DNA of 54,495 nucleotides, taken from positions 125,798 through 180,292 of the forward strand of contig DJPX01000042.1 of the NCBI GenBank assembly GCA_002438635.1, written 5' to 3'. Positions 44,416 to 53,372 of this stretch are shown in pieces; positions within the stretch are counted from its first letter, which is position 1, and each line of letters opens with the position of its first letter. The position numbers and the translations under genes were made by a program. The stretch comes from Bacteroidales bacterium UBA6401 (GTDB taxonomy: Bacteria > Bacteroidota > Bacteroidia > Bacteroidales > UBA932). The notes beneath the pieces were generated by a model. The model ran no database searches and had not been told where the DNA came from. It was given only the letters and a program-made list of their open reading frames with translations.

Positions 44416-44515
44416 CTTAATAATCAAGCTTGATGAGCGCCTCAAACATCTTGATAAAATCTCCAACGCGAATTTAAGAATAATTTGTGAATAAGCAATA
44501 CGGCAAGAGAAAAAC

Positions 44516-45721
44516 ATGAGTAAATTAGACGAACTGATACAGCAATACTGTCCTGATGGGGTGGAGTGGAAACCTTTGGGAACATATCTTTCATATGAGC
44601 AACCAGCAAAATATATTGTTAAGAGCACCAAATATGATAATAATTTCCCCACACCTGTTTTGACAGCCGGTCAATCATTTATCCTTGGATACACCAAAGA
44701 AACAACAGGACTTTTTGAAGCATCAAAAGAAAAACCTGTAATCATCTTTGATGATTTCACAACTTCATTTCACTGGGTAGAATTTTCATTCAAGGTCAAA
44801 TCATCAGCAATGAAGATGCTTAGACCCATTGGTAAAAATATAGTATTGTTTAGATACCTCTACTATTGTATGAAGAGCATAAACTATGTCCCGGGAGACC
44901 ATACGAGACAATGGATTGGCACATATTCACTATTTGAAATCCCCGTCCCTCCCCTGCCGGTGCAGGAGGAAATTGTGAGGATATTAGATAAGTTTACAGA
45001 ACTGCAAGCAGAACTGCAAGCAGAACTGCAAAAAAGAAAGCAACAATACAACTATTATCTTGATAACCTCCTGAATTTCAATAGGGGGGGGTATCAAACA
45101 GAAGTAAGATGGATGAAGATGAGTGATATTGGTACTTTTTATTCTGGACTATCTGGTAAAACAAAAGAAGATTTTCAAAATGGAAATGCAAAGTTCATAT
45201 CCTATGTAAACATCTTCAATAACCCATCCCTTAATACAGATGTGGATGACAGAGTAAGGATACTTGAAGGAGAAAAGCAAAATACCATTCAATATGGAGA
45301 CCTTCTCTTTACTGGCTCATCGGAAACTCCCGATGAATGTGGTATGTGTTCTGTCCTTACACATCATACTGATGAGAAACTATATTTGAACAGTTTCTGC
45401 TTTGGTTTCAGGTTCAATGACCTTTCAGGAATAAACCCAGAGTTTATGAAGTTCCTGTTTAGAAGTTCAGCTATAAGAAAACTCATCTGTAAGACAGCAA
45501 ATGGAGTAACCCGCTTCAATATATCAAAGAAGGAGTTTGCAAAAATAGTTATCCCTATACCATCACTCAATGAACAAAACAATATTGCATCTGTCATGGA
45601 TAAGTTCTATTTATTGGTAGGAGACCTCTCCTCCGGGCTCCCTGCTGAGATAGAAAAAAGACGCCGGCAATACGAGTATTACAGAGATAAACTTCTCTCA
45701 TTCAAGCGAAAAAACGCATAA
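44516..45721 (+). CDS. hsdS: Type I restriction-modification specificity subunit
   Basis: A 401-residue subunit with two target-recognition domains (about 10-150 and 198-355), each followed by a conserved helix: IVRILDKFTELQAELQAELQ..KRKQQYNYY and, at the C terminus, VMDKFYLLVGDLSSGLPAEI..RRRQYEYYRDKLLSF. The two domains read the two halves of the target. The spacer helix contains three 12-bp repeats (44997-45032; residues AELQ repeated). A run of eight G's (45084-45091) encodes R190-G-G192 at the hinge. The frame is intact as sequenced; one G more or less stops translation at about 203 or 196 residues. In-frame ATGs at 45113 and 45119 could start a second half-protein. Confidence 0.94.
   Translation: MSKLDELIQQYCPDGVEWKPLGTYLSYEQPAKYIVKSTKYDNNFPTPVLTAGQSFILGYTKETTGLFEASKEKPVIIFDDFTTSFHWVEFSFKVKSSAMKMLRPIGKNIVLFRYLYYCMKSINYVPGDHTRQWIGTYSLFEIPVPPLPVQEEIVRILDKFTELQAELQAELQKRKQQYNYYLDNLLNFNRGGYQTEVRWMKMSDIGTFYSGLSGKTKEDFQNGNAKFISYVNIFNNPSLNTDVDDRVRILEGEKQNTIQYGDLLFTGSSETPDECGMCSVLTHHTDEKLYLNSFCFGFRFNDLSGINPEFMKFLFRSSAIRKLICKTANGVTRFNISKKEFAKIVIPIPSLNEQNNIASVMDKFYLLVGDLSSGLPAEIEKRRRQYEYYRDKLLSFKRKNA
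44997..45032 (+). repeat. Three 12-bp tandem repeats in hsdS
   Basis: CAGAACTGCAAG occurs twice, then CAGAACTGCAAA. Each unit adds four residues to the spacer helix and keeps the frame. Confidence 0.9.
45084..45091 (+). repeat. G8 homopolymer in hsdS
   Basis: Eight consecutive G's, the longest G/C run I saw in the window, lie at the hinge between the two recognition domains. Confidence 0.95.
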
Positions 45722-45808
45722 TAATTGGCATTAATGCTTAATATTCAATAATAAGCAAAATCTGAGAGGTAAGAGAGAATTGGCACACACATCAATAGAA
45801 CACATATT

Positions 45809-48800
45809 ATGACACAATTCAATATCATCGCAGAAAGCCAGGAATACACCGTGGTCTCAGAGTATGACCACGTGGCTACTCCTGCGGAAAACTACCAGAG
45901 CGAGGCTGATCTGGAAAAGGAGTTCATCCGTCTCCTTGGGGAGCAGGGCTATGAGTATCTTCCCATCCATACGGAAGCTGACCTCATCCGGAACCTTCGC
46001 TCGCAACTGGAAAAGCTCAACTCCTACCACTTCACAGACAGTGAATGGGAGCGGTTCTTCGGTGAGTGCATAGCAAACAAAAATGATGATATTGTAGCCA
46101 AGACTCAGAAGATACAAGACGACTATATCCAGGTTCTCAAAAGGGACACAGGAGAAAGCCAGAACATCAAACTGCTCGACAAGGACAACATCCATAACAA
46201 CTTCGTCCAGGTCATAAACCAGTATGTCGAGGAGGGCGGAAACTATGACACCCGGTATGATGTGTCCATACTTGTAAACGGCCTTCCCCTTGTGCATATA
46301 GAACTGAAAAGGCGTGGTGTCCAGCTCAAAGAAGCATTCAACCAGATAAACAGATACCAGAGAGACAGTTTCTGGGCAGGATGCGGATTGTATGAGTATG
46401 TGCAGATATTTGTCATCAGCAACGGCACGAACACCAAATACTACTCAAATACCACCAGAGCGAACCACATCAAAGAACAGGAGACAGGAGGGAAGAACAA
46501 GTCAAAGAAGACCAGTAACTCATTTGAGTTTACATCCTTTTGGGCGGATAGTAATAATAAAACCATCACAGATCTTGTGGACTTCACCAAGACATTCTTC
46601 TCCAAGCACACCCTGCTCAGCATCCTTACAAAGTATTGTGTCTTCACCAGCGAGAAGATGCTTATGGTGATGAGGCCATACCAGATTGCCGCCACTGAAA
46701 GGATCATACAGAGGATAAACATTGCCAACAACTACAAATTATATGGAAGCATCAAAGGTGGTGGATACATCTGGCACACCACAGGCTCAGGAAAGACACT
46801 CACATCCTTCAAGACGGCACAATTGGCATCAAGACTTCCCTATATAGACAAGGTGCTCTTTGTGGTGGACCGCAAAGACCTTGACTACCAGACTATGAAG
46901 GAGTATAACCGCTTCGAGGAAGGAGCGGCTGACGGGAACACTTCCACCGCCGTGCTTCAAAGACAGTTGGAGAATAGGGACAAAAGCGGTGGCTATCACG
47001 ATTACCGCATCATCATCACCACCATCCAGAAGCTTTCTATTTTCGTGCAGAAGAACAAGAACCATCCGGTATTCCATCAGAGAGTGGTGATAATCTTCGA
47101 TGAGTGCCACAGGAGCAACTTCGGGCAGATGCACTCCGCCATCACAAAGAACTTCAAGAAATACAATCTTTTCGGCTTCACAGGCACCCCTATCTTCGCA
47201 CAGAATGCAGGGACTGGCGGGGATATGAGATTGAAGACCACCCAGCAGGCATTCGGGGACAAACTCCATACATACACCATAGTGGATGCCATAAATGACG
47301 AAAATGTTCTTCCTTTCAGGATTGACTATGTGAATACCATCAAGGAGAAAAAGGATGTCCCGGATGAACAGATTTCCTCTATTGACAGAGAGAAGGCTAT
47401 GCTCTCCCCTGAAAGGGTATCAAATGTGGTGAAATATGTCCTTGAACACTTCGATCAGAAGACAAAAAGGAATTCATATTATTCTTTCCGTGTGCTGGAT
47501 AATATTGAAAAAATAGCAAGTGCCAAAAATGGAGTAAAGGTTACAGAATACAAAACCGAACAGAGGATTAACGGTTTCAATGCTATGTTCGCAGTTGCCT
47601 CTATTCCGATGGCCAAGGCATACTATAATGAGTTCAAAAAGCAGCAAGCAGATCTTCCTGAATCACAAAGGCTAAAAGTCGCAACTATATTCAGTTATAG
47701 CGCCAATGAAGAAGATGCTGGCGAAACACTTCCAGAAGAGAATCCCGAGAGCACCACAGGGCTTGACCCACAGTCAAGAGATTTCCTTGAAAGGGCTATT
47801 CAGGACTATAACAAGATGTTCACCACTAACTACGACACTTCAAGCGACAAGTTCCAAAACTATTATAAGGATTTGTCTCATAGAATGAAGAACAGGCAGG
47901 TAGATCTACTGATAGTGGTGAATATGTTCCTCACCGGCTTTGATGCCACCACACTCAACACTCTGTTTGTGGATAAGAACTTGAAGCAGCACGGACTGAT
48001 ACAGGCATTTTCCAGAACGAATAGGATACTGAACTCCGTCAAGACTTTCGGCAACATAGTCTGTTTCAGGAATCTCCAGCAGGCGACTGATGATGCCATT
48101 GCCCTGTTCGGGGATAAGGATGCAAGCAGTATCGTGGTGATGAAAGACTTCCTGTCATATTATGAAGGATACGACACGGAGAAAGGCAAGCATTGCTATG
48201 GTTATAAAGAACTTGTAGAGCAACTTCAAAATGAATTCCCGGATGGAAAGCCTATTCTGGGGGAAGAAGCCGAGCGGAGGTTCGTGGGCCTGTTTGGAAG
48301 CCTTCTCAAATCCATCAACATACTCTCCACTTTCGACCAGTTCGAGGAAAAGGAGATACTCACAGACAGACAATTGCAGGATTACCAGAGCAATTATCTT
48401 GACCTTCAAGAGAAGTGGCGTCGCCGTAAAAATGGGGAAAAAGAAAATATAAACGATGATCTTGTATTTGAAACAGAGCTAATTAGACAGGTAGAAGTTA
48501 ATATTGACTATATTCTACTTCTTGTGCAGAAGTATCACGATAGCAATTGCACAAATAAGGAACTACTTATAGGCATCTCCAAGGCTATTAGTTCAAGCCT
48601 TCAGCTCAGGAGCAAAAAGGAACTTATCGAGAACTTCATCACAAGTGTAAATGCTGACACTGATGTAGAAAAGAGCTGGAAAGACTATGTAGAACAACAA
48701 AAAGACGAGGATTTGAATGAAATTATAGAAAGTGAGCACCTTAAGCCACAGGAGACAAAAGAATTCATCAAAAACAGTTTAAGAGATGGGCAGGTAAGAA

Positions 48801-48928
48801 CCACAGGAACAGACATTGACAAGATACTTCCGCCTATGTCCCGCTTTGGTGGCGGTAACAGACAGGAGAAGAAAAAATCCGTCATCGAGAAGATACAGAC
48901 ATTCTTCGAGAGATACTTCGGTTTATAG
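45809..48928 (+). CDS. hsdR: Type I restriction endonuclease/translocase subunit
   Basis: A 1039-residue motor-nuclease. The N-terminal PD-(D/E)xK nuclease has YDVSILVNGLPLVHIELKRR (residues about 148-168) with a following QINRYQRDSFW. The SF2 translocase has WHTTGSGKTLTSFKTA, VVDRKDLDYQT, IIFDECHRSNFGQ, GFTGTPIF, VNMFLTGFDATTLNTLFVDK and QAFSRTNRI. The C-terminal helical region binds HsdM/HsdS. With M2S it cuts DNA lacking modification at both half-sites. It starts 87 bases after hsdS. No defect is seen, so the restriction system appears complete. Confidence 0.96.
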   Translation: MTQFNIIAESQEYTVVSEYDHVATPAENYQSEADLEKEFIRLLGEQGYEYLPIHTEADLIRNLRSQLEKLNSYHFTDSEWERFFGECIANKNDDIVAKTQKIQDDYIQVLKRDTGESQNIKLLDKDNIHNNFVQVINQYVEEGGNYDTRYDVSILVNGLPLVHIELKRRGVQLKEAFNQINRYQRDSFWAGCGLYEYVQIFVISNGTNTKYYSNTTRANHIKEQETGGKNKSKKTSNSFEFTSFWADSNNKTITDLVDFTKTFFSKHTLLSILTKYCVFTSEKMLMVMRPYQIAATERIIQRINIANNYKLYGSIKGGGYIWHTTGSGKTLTSFKTAQLASRLPYIDKVLFVVDRKDLDYQTMKEYNRFEEGAADGNTSTAVLQRQLENRDKSGGYHDYRIIITTIQKLSIFVQKNKNHPVFHQRVVIIFDECHRSNFGQMHSAITKNFKKYNLFGFTGTPIFAQNAGTGGDMRLKTTQQAFGDKLHTYTIVDAINDENVLPFRIDYVNTIKEKKDVPDEQISSIDREKAMLSPERVSNVVKYVLEHFDQKTKRNSYYSFRVLDNIEKIASAKNGVKVTEYKTEQRINGFNAMFAVASIPMAKAYYNEFKKQQADLPESQRLKVATIFSYSANEEDAGETLPEENPESTTGLDPQSRDFLERAIQDYNKMFTTNYDTSSDKFQNYYKDLSHRMKNRQVDLLIVVNMFLTGFDATTLNTLFVDKNLKQHGLIQAFSRTNRILNSVKTFGNIVCFRNLQQATDDAIALFGDKDASSIVVMKDFLSYYEGYDTEKGKHCYGYKELVEQLQNEFPDGKPILGEEAERRFVGLFGSLLKSINILSTFDQFEEKEILTDRQLQDYQSNYLDLQEKWRRRKNGEKENINDDLVFETELIRQVEVNIDYILLLVQKYHDSNCTNKELLIGISKAISSSLQLRSKKELIENFITSVNADTDVEKSWKDYVEQQKDEDLNEIIESEHLKPQETKEFIKNSLRDGQVRTTGTDIDKILPPMSRFGGGNRQEKKKSVIEKIQTFFERYFGL

Positions 48929-48973
48929 TATTTCGTCTAGAGAAAAAATTGACACAATCTTTAGGATAATATC

Positions 48974-49024
48974 AAACAGAAAACCTCATGTATTTTTGTC
49001 TATCGCTGTGAGTGAAGTTAGCGA
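48974..49024 (-). pseudogene. Relic of a second Rpn-family gene
   Basis: Just beyond the stop of the Rpn gene, in another frame, the minus strand reads IANFTHSDRQKYMRFSV, then a stop. The intact neighbour contains IANFAPKERQKYLED. At DNA level 49024-48989 matches 49323-49288 at roughly 28 of 36 positions. It is a fragment of a paralogous copy, in the same orientation. Confidence 0.6.
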
Positions 49025-50004
49025 TTAATCAACTTGTTGATTTCTATTTCGGACAATCCTGTATATAAGCAGATCTGTTCAATGGGTACATGATTTTTAA
49101 GCATGGTAGTGGCTATTTCTATTTTACCTTCTATTTTACCTTCTATTTTACCTTCTATTTTACCTTCTTCTCTTCCTTTAGCTTCACCTTCCGCAAGACC
49201 TTTTTCGAGATTTTCTTTCGCGGCTTTTTCTACTGCAAAGTCTATACAGTTCTGATAATCATATAACATTTTCTGGTCCTCCAAGTATTTTTGTCTCTCT
49301 TTCGGAGCGAAGTTAGCGATTTTAGCGGTATCGAACAAATCTGACATCCACGTCTTCTCGAAATTTTTCGGGACACTTTGCAGTTTTGACATATTCTTGA
49401 AAAGATACATCCAACGGTCGATATCATCTCCTATATCTTCTGCTACTTTATTAAAGCGTGGCAATTCTATAAAGATGAAATTGAGTGTATCGCTGTAACT
49501 CTCGTGATAGGTCTCTTCTTTTAGTCTATAACAACTATGGAATCTGTCTTGAGGCCAAGATGGTTCGTGTTGCATTACGAAATCCAAAATAGAGATAACA
49601 TAAACCGGATGAAGTCTATAGTCCCAGATGAATGGAGGTTTCTCAGTGTCGTTCTCAAATTGCAAGAGAAACTCGTTTTTAGCATCAAGAAACTGACGAT
49701 GAATAGGAAAAGAGGAATAGAAGATACATCTGTCACGATAATACTTTTGTTCACGCTTTTGCATCTCTACGATAATATCATTACCATCCGAAGTATGGCA
49801 ATACACATCATAAAAGACTTTTCTGTCTTCGGGAGATAGTCCCCAATTTTCTACATTACGATAATCGATATCGATTATCCTATCCGTTTTTAGCACAGAA
49901 TTAAGAAAAGGGATCATGATGTGCTTTTGTCCGAATGCTTTTTTGAACATAAAATCGGAACGAAGGTCTGCATAGACCTGTTTGGGATTGATGAAATTTT
50001 CCAT
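49018..50004 (-). CDS. Rpn-family recombination-promoting nuclease (PD-(D/E)xK)
   Basis: A 328-residue protein of the family often annotated as 'putative transposase'. The nuclease core is RKVFYDVYCHTSDGNDIIVEMQ, with D66 and E80-x-Q82 as likely catalytic residues. Rpn proteins in E. coli are DNA nucleases linked to RecA-independent recombination and phage defence. The C-terminal part has IANFAPKERQKYL, then a low-complexity EGKI segment repeated four times (12-bp DNA units at 49117-49164), and a short helix-turn-helix-like end (IEQICLYTGLSEIEINKL). A -7 box lies at 50049-50042 under a palindrome. No inverted ends of an insertion sequence are present. Confidence 0.88.
   Translation of the reverse strand: MENFINPKQVYADLRSDFMFKKAFGQKHIMIPFLNSVLKTDRIIDIDYRNVENWGLSPEDRKVFYDVYCHTSDGNDIIVEMQKREQKYYRDRCIFYSSFPIHRQFLDAKNEFLLQFENDTEKPPFIWDYRLHPVYVISILDFVMQHEPSWPQDRFHSCYRLKEETYHESYSDTLNFIFIELPRFNKVAEDIGDDIDRWMYLFKNMSKLQSVPKNFEKTWMSDLFDTAKIANFAPKERQKYLEDQKMLYDYQNCIDFAVEKAAKENLEKGLAEGEAKGREEGKIEGKIEGKIEGKIEIATTMLKNHVPIEQICLYTGLSEIEINKLINR
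49117..49164 (-). repeat. Four 12-bp tandem repeats in the Rpn gene
   Basis: TTCTATTTTACC (plus strand) occurs four times without change, encoding EGKI four times on the minus strand. Copy changes keep the frame. Confidence 0.95.
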
Positions 50005-50041
50005 AATTAAAGTTCGACAGGAGTAAGTCCCATCTTGAAAG

Positions 50042-50090
50042 CAAAGGTAAATATAATTATCCGTGTATAAACGAGTTTACACGGATAATT
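50042..50090 (-). promoter_or_regulatory. Rpn promoter overlapped by a 13-bp palindrome
   Basis: TACCTTTG (50049-50042) is the -7 element. A perfect inverted repeat (AATTATCCGTGTA at 50055-50067, TACACGGATAATT at 50078-50090) is centred at about 50072, where the -33 element would be. It fits an operator for a dimeric repressor, or a hairpin ending transcription from the right. Confidence 0.5.
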
Positions 50091-50110
50091 CACAATACTT
50101 TAAAATATAT

Positions 50111-50164
50111 TAAGTTAGCGTTACAAAATAAATCGGTAAAGACTTGTAGTAGATTTTCGAGGAA
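50111..50164 (+). repeat. Dispersed intergenic repeat, copy 3
   Basis: TAAGTTAGCGTTACAAAATA, then AATCGGTAAAGACTTGTAGT, then AGATTTTCGAGGA. It aligns with copy 1 over about 50 bases. The 289-bp region 50005-50293 holds only this repeat and the Rpn control region. Confidence 0.55.
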
Positions 50165-50293
50165 ACAAAAAGATTTGCTAAGATGATGAAAGTTATTTTT
50201 TGAAGGTTACTAAAAAAACATTTGTAATAATTTACATTAATGAGCCCTCCAAAATCATTTTTCATTTTCTTCAACATCTATTACCTGTCAATA

Positions 50294-51030
50294 CTACAAA
50301 CCTAAGAATAAAAACCGAAGACACTCATTTGTATATGACTTCTCACATGTCATCTGATGAGTCCACTGCTGAGAAGCAGGAATTATATTACAAAACGAAT
50401 TTCCCCCAGCAGCATTAATCTCATCACAGAAAGACTTGACTTCGTTATAAGCAGTTTTCATTACCTCATCAGCCTCACTCATCACAGTGCATACACGCAT
50501 CGACTTAAAATTAACGGCCCGCGCTGTTCCTGGCTTTCCTGCGACTGGCATCACTCCACGAAATTTTTCCGGATATGAATTTGCTAATGACCATGTTCCA
50601 GTACCTCCCATCGAGCCGCCAAGTACGAACACATCACTACATGAAGCCTCATACTCTTCAACAAGTTTAACAAGCGTGCCATTCATTTTAGCCCCCAACT
50701 ATCAGTAGATGGACACTGCGGAACAACAAAAATACTATATATAGAATTATTCAAAAGATATTTGTAGATTATATCCACAGCAGCTTCCTTTATCTGAGTT
50801 TCATTATCATTACCCTTAGATGATCCCCCATGCAAATACATCACAAGAATAGGTTTCGAGGTTTCATTTTCCGCAATGCTCTTCATTCTATACGGCAAAG
50901 AACCACACATATATTTACCAGAATCTTCGAAGGAATCATTAGACAAGATGGGAGTATCTTCCTTTGAGACACAACTCAAAAAAATCCCACAAATAGACAA
51001 TGCTAAAAAAATTAGTTTTTTACACTTCAT
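50294..51030 (-). pseudogene. Frameshifted lipoprotein esterase (alpha/beta hydrolase)
   Basis: Two overlapping frames together make one 245-residue hydrolase. The first (51030 to 50683) has a lipoprotein signal (GIFLSC, Cys20), LVMYLHGGSSKGND (oxyanion region) and VVPQCPSTDSWG. The second continues AKMNGTLVKLVEEY, LGGSMGGTGTW (nucleophile Ser in GxSxG) and WTHQMTCEKSY with a likely catalytic His. The break is at a run of five G's (minus strand, 50696-50692); six G's would restore the frame. This is the PHB-depolymerase/LpqC-like esterase layout. It could be a true pseudogene, a phase-variable gene or a sequencing slip. A C6 run lies upstream at 51065-51070. Confidence 0.75.
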
Positions 51031-51127
51031 ACTCAATTTAAATTTTCTTTTCGTAAATACCACACCCCCCTACTTTTCTTAGTAGCAATAAATAAGCTTA
51101 CTATCGACACAAGCACAAAAGGCCAAT

Positions 51128-53038
51128 CTACCATCTTCCGCCTGGGCCACCAGGGTTCCCGCCTCCACCGGGACCTCCGCCAGGATTTCCACCATCTCCC
51201 GGGCCTTCACTTGAACCTACTATGGTAATAATAGAAGATGATGTGAACGAACCTATGGTAGAGCCACCAGTCCAAATACCTCCATTATACCATCCGTTCC
51301 AATTCTCCGTGCTTTCAGAAAGTGTCCCGCCTCTCAGCACACTATAATCCCCTGCCACAAGATCAGCAGAACTGAAAAACAGACTCATCCCATTCATGCT
51401 ACGAGGAAGTTCGTATGTAAGGATTGGCACGTTGTCACTATTCAAAATAGTCAAAAGTTGCCCTTTAGTGGCAGAAATACCATTATAAATTACTACCCTT
51501 TGAGTACTTGCACTCGATGGCGTAACCGCTGCCCCGCCTGTGCCTATCAAAAGACCTCCCGTTACGATAAAATTCCTACTCTCGTCGCAATCGAATCCCT
51601 CTTCAGGTGCGTTCGTTCCGTTTGCGATAACTAATCCTCCATTAAGGTGGAGTGTCCCATTAGAATCTATACCATCATTATTAGCAGCATAACAATATGT
51701 TTTACCTCCATTAATGGTTATATCTAAAGTGGCGTTCATGGCATCGTCATAGGCATAAATGTAAATCTGTCCATCATTAATAGTTATAGAAGACTTACTC
51801 TCAAGTCCTTCCGAGCCATCGCTCTTTCCTGTTACACTGATATTAAGCACACCACCATCGATAGTTATATCTCCATCTGCCTTAACACCTTTAGGTGAAG
51901 AAGTTAACGAACTATTATAGTAGTACTTACCACCCGTAGTAACCACAGTGCTGGTTCCTCCCGTGATAGAAAGCGTGCCATCGACATTTATACCTTTTCC
52001 ACCTTCGCCAGTACTTTTCAGGACCAATTCTCCCCCACTGATACTGACATTCCCATCTGCCTTTATGCATGCTGGCGACGACGTGTCATTTTCATCCGAA
52101 TCGTATTCACTACCTCCGGATGTACTGAGCAGTAGCTTTCCACCACATACCTTCACATCCAGATCCGTTTTAAGCGCCTTACCAGCAGTTGCGGAAGAAT
52201 TGGCATATATTAGGCCGCCCATAATCTGTATGCCAATCGCGTCGTCCTCATCTCCCTTCACATGTATCGCATTCTTAGCAGCATCCTGCACAGCAACAGT
52301 AACGCCTGGCCGAGTGTAGAGGTAGCCATCCGTAGCGATACCATGCTTGTGATTACCATTTACCACGAGAACGCCGGTACCACTGAATATCAAGTGCCCC
52401 TCACTGAAAAAACACCCCTTACGATCTTCATCATCGGGCAAAGCGCCACCCAAATAATAAGTGTCATCAGTATAAGTTGAAGCATCCGATAATCGATTCA
52501 CAGTATTTTCTGCCAAGTGAACAAAGACACGCTTGCCACATTGGTTATTAATAGCAGGACCTTTCTGGCTGATTAATTCAAGTCCGTTAAGAGTAAGCTT
52601 AAATTTCTTTTGCCCATAAATTTTAAGCGCGCCATTTTCACTTTTTCCACTCACTACTACCTCTACATTTTTTACAGCATTAGTGTACATGTCGATAGTA
52701 ACATAAGCACCATTAATATCGTAAAGAATATCCGCATCATCGGCCTTGACTATGGCACCATCCGAGGAAAATATCACTTCCACTTTTTTCGTAAAATTAT
52801 TTGCCTCCCAGAAGAAATTTTCGTCTGTTCCCACTACATCAAGCGAAGCATCATCTGCTTTCTGTCCATCATAATCTTCAATAGTGTAATCAAAATTGGG
52901 AACATTCTCATTTCCAGCATCTTGTCCTGGAGGAACATCTGGATGAGATGTAGGATTTTGGTCGTTTTTAGTACAAGAAAAAAGACTTGTACTCGAAATG
53001 GCAAGGATTAACGCCAAATTCAAAAAAGCTTTTCTCAT
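51128..53038 (-). CDS. Cthe_2159-type carbohydrate-binding lipoprotein
   Basis: A 636-residue lipoprotein (LFSC, Cys22). Residues about 85-560 form a right-handed beta-helix-like repeat region with recurring ISGGELVLKS, IDGGVLNIS and INDGQIYIY strands and acidic DGID/DDAMN turns, the pattern of the calcium-dependent polygalacturonate-binding family first seen in Cthe_2159 (DUF4353). The last 25 residues are Gly/Pro-rich (GGNPGGGPGGGGNPGGPGG). It probably binds pectin-like glycans at the cell surface. It follows two short promoter-region hairpins (53186-53205, 53212-53228). Confidence 0.85.
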   Translation of the reverse strand: MRKAFLNLALILAISSTSLFSCTKNDQNPTSHPDVPPGQDAGNENVPNFDYTIEDYDGQKADDASLDVVGTDENFFWEANNFTKKVEVIFSSDGAIVKADDADILYDINGAYVTIDMYTNAVKNVEVVVSGKSENGALKIYGQKKFKLTLNGLELISQKGPAINNQCGKRVFVHLAENTVNRLSDASTYTDDTYYLGGALPDDEDRKGCFFSEGHLIFSGTGVLVVNGNHKHGIATDGYLYTRPGVTVAVQDAAKNAIHVKGDEDDAIGIQIMGGLIYANSSATAGKALKTDLDVKVCGGKLLLSTSGGSEYDSDENDTSSPACIKADGNVSISGGELVLKSTGEGGKGINVDGTLSITGGTSTVVTTGGKYYYNSSLTSSPKGVKADGDITIDGGVLNISVTGKSDGSEGLESKSSITINDGQIYIYAYDDAMNATLDITINGGKTYCYAANNDGIDSNGTLHLNGGLVIANGTNAPEEGFDCDESRNFIVTGGLLIGTGGAAVTPSSASTQRVVIYNGISATKGQLLTILNSDNVPILTYELPRSMNGMSLFFSSADLVAGDYSVLRGGTLSESTENWNGWYNGGIWTGGSTIGSFTSSSIITIVGSSEGPGDGGNPGGGPGGGGNPGGPGGRW

Positions 53039-53185
53039 AACATTTTACACTAAACAGTAATCCCTTCAAAAATAATCAAAGACGGCACTGATAATCCTCT
53101 CTATTTCCAAAAGATAAATTATCTACTTTACTAAACAAGTACGAAAGAACTACTAAAAAAATATAATTATTAATAATACACTACT

Positions 53186-53228
53186 GCGCCCCCACTATAG
53201 GGCGCTCACAGAGCGGTATCAAACCGCT
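53186..53228. other. Two adjacent small hairpins
   Basis: GCGCCC/GGGCGC (53186-53205) and AGCGGT/ACCGCT (53212-53228) sit 150-190 bases upstream of the carbohydrate-binding gene. Role unknown; no U-run follows on either strand. Confidence 0.35.
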
Positions 53229-53372
53229 TCCAAATGCAAATATCAAAATAATAATTTACAAATCAAAATCACCATATAAACTAATAAAAAGATGGTTATA
53301 CTAGAATCTAAACTAAAAATTAACATTTTGATTATAAATTGTAGCATTGAACACCATTTTAAACCTGAAAAA

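Larger units (their letters stand above)
44064..44515. other. 452-bp gap between hsdM and hsdS
   Basis: Type I M and S genes usually touch or overlap. Here the gap contains the inverted repeat, a small opposite-strand gene and an opposite-strand terminator with the tail of a lost reading frame, all described separately. Confidence 0.6.

Noticed and set aside
44353..44652. 99-codon minus-strand frame across the start of hsdS
   Set aside because: Antisense to conserved hsdS sequence and through a terminator.
49117..49164. Short repeats as a CRISPR array
   Set aside because: Units are 12 bp, contiguous and in frame, with no spacers.
49018..50004. Rpn gene as an insertion sequence
   Set aside because: No terminal inverted repeats or target duplication; the family is a nuclease despite the 'transposase' label.
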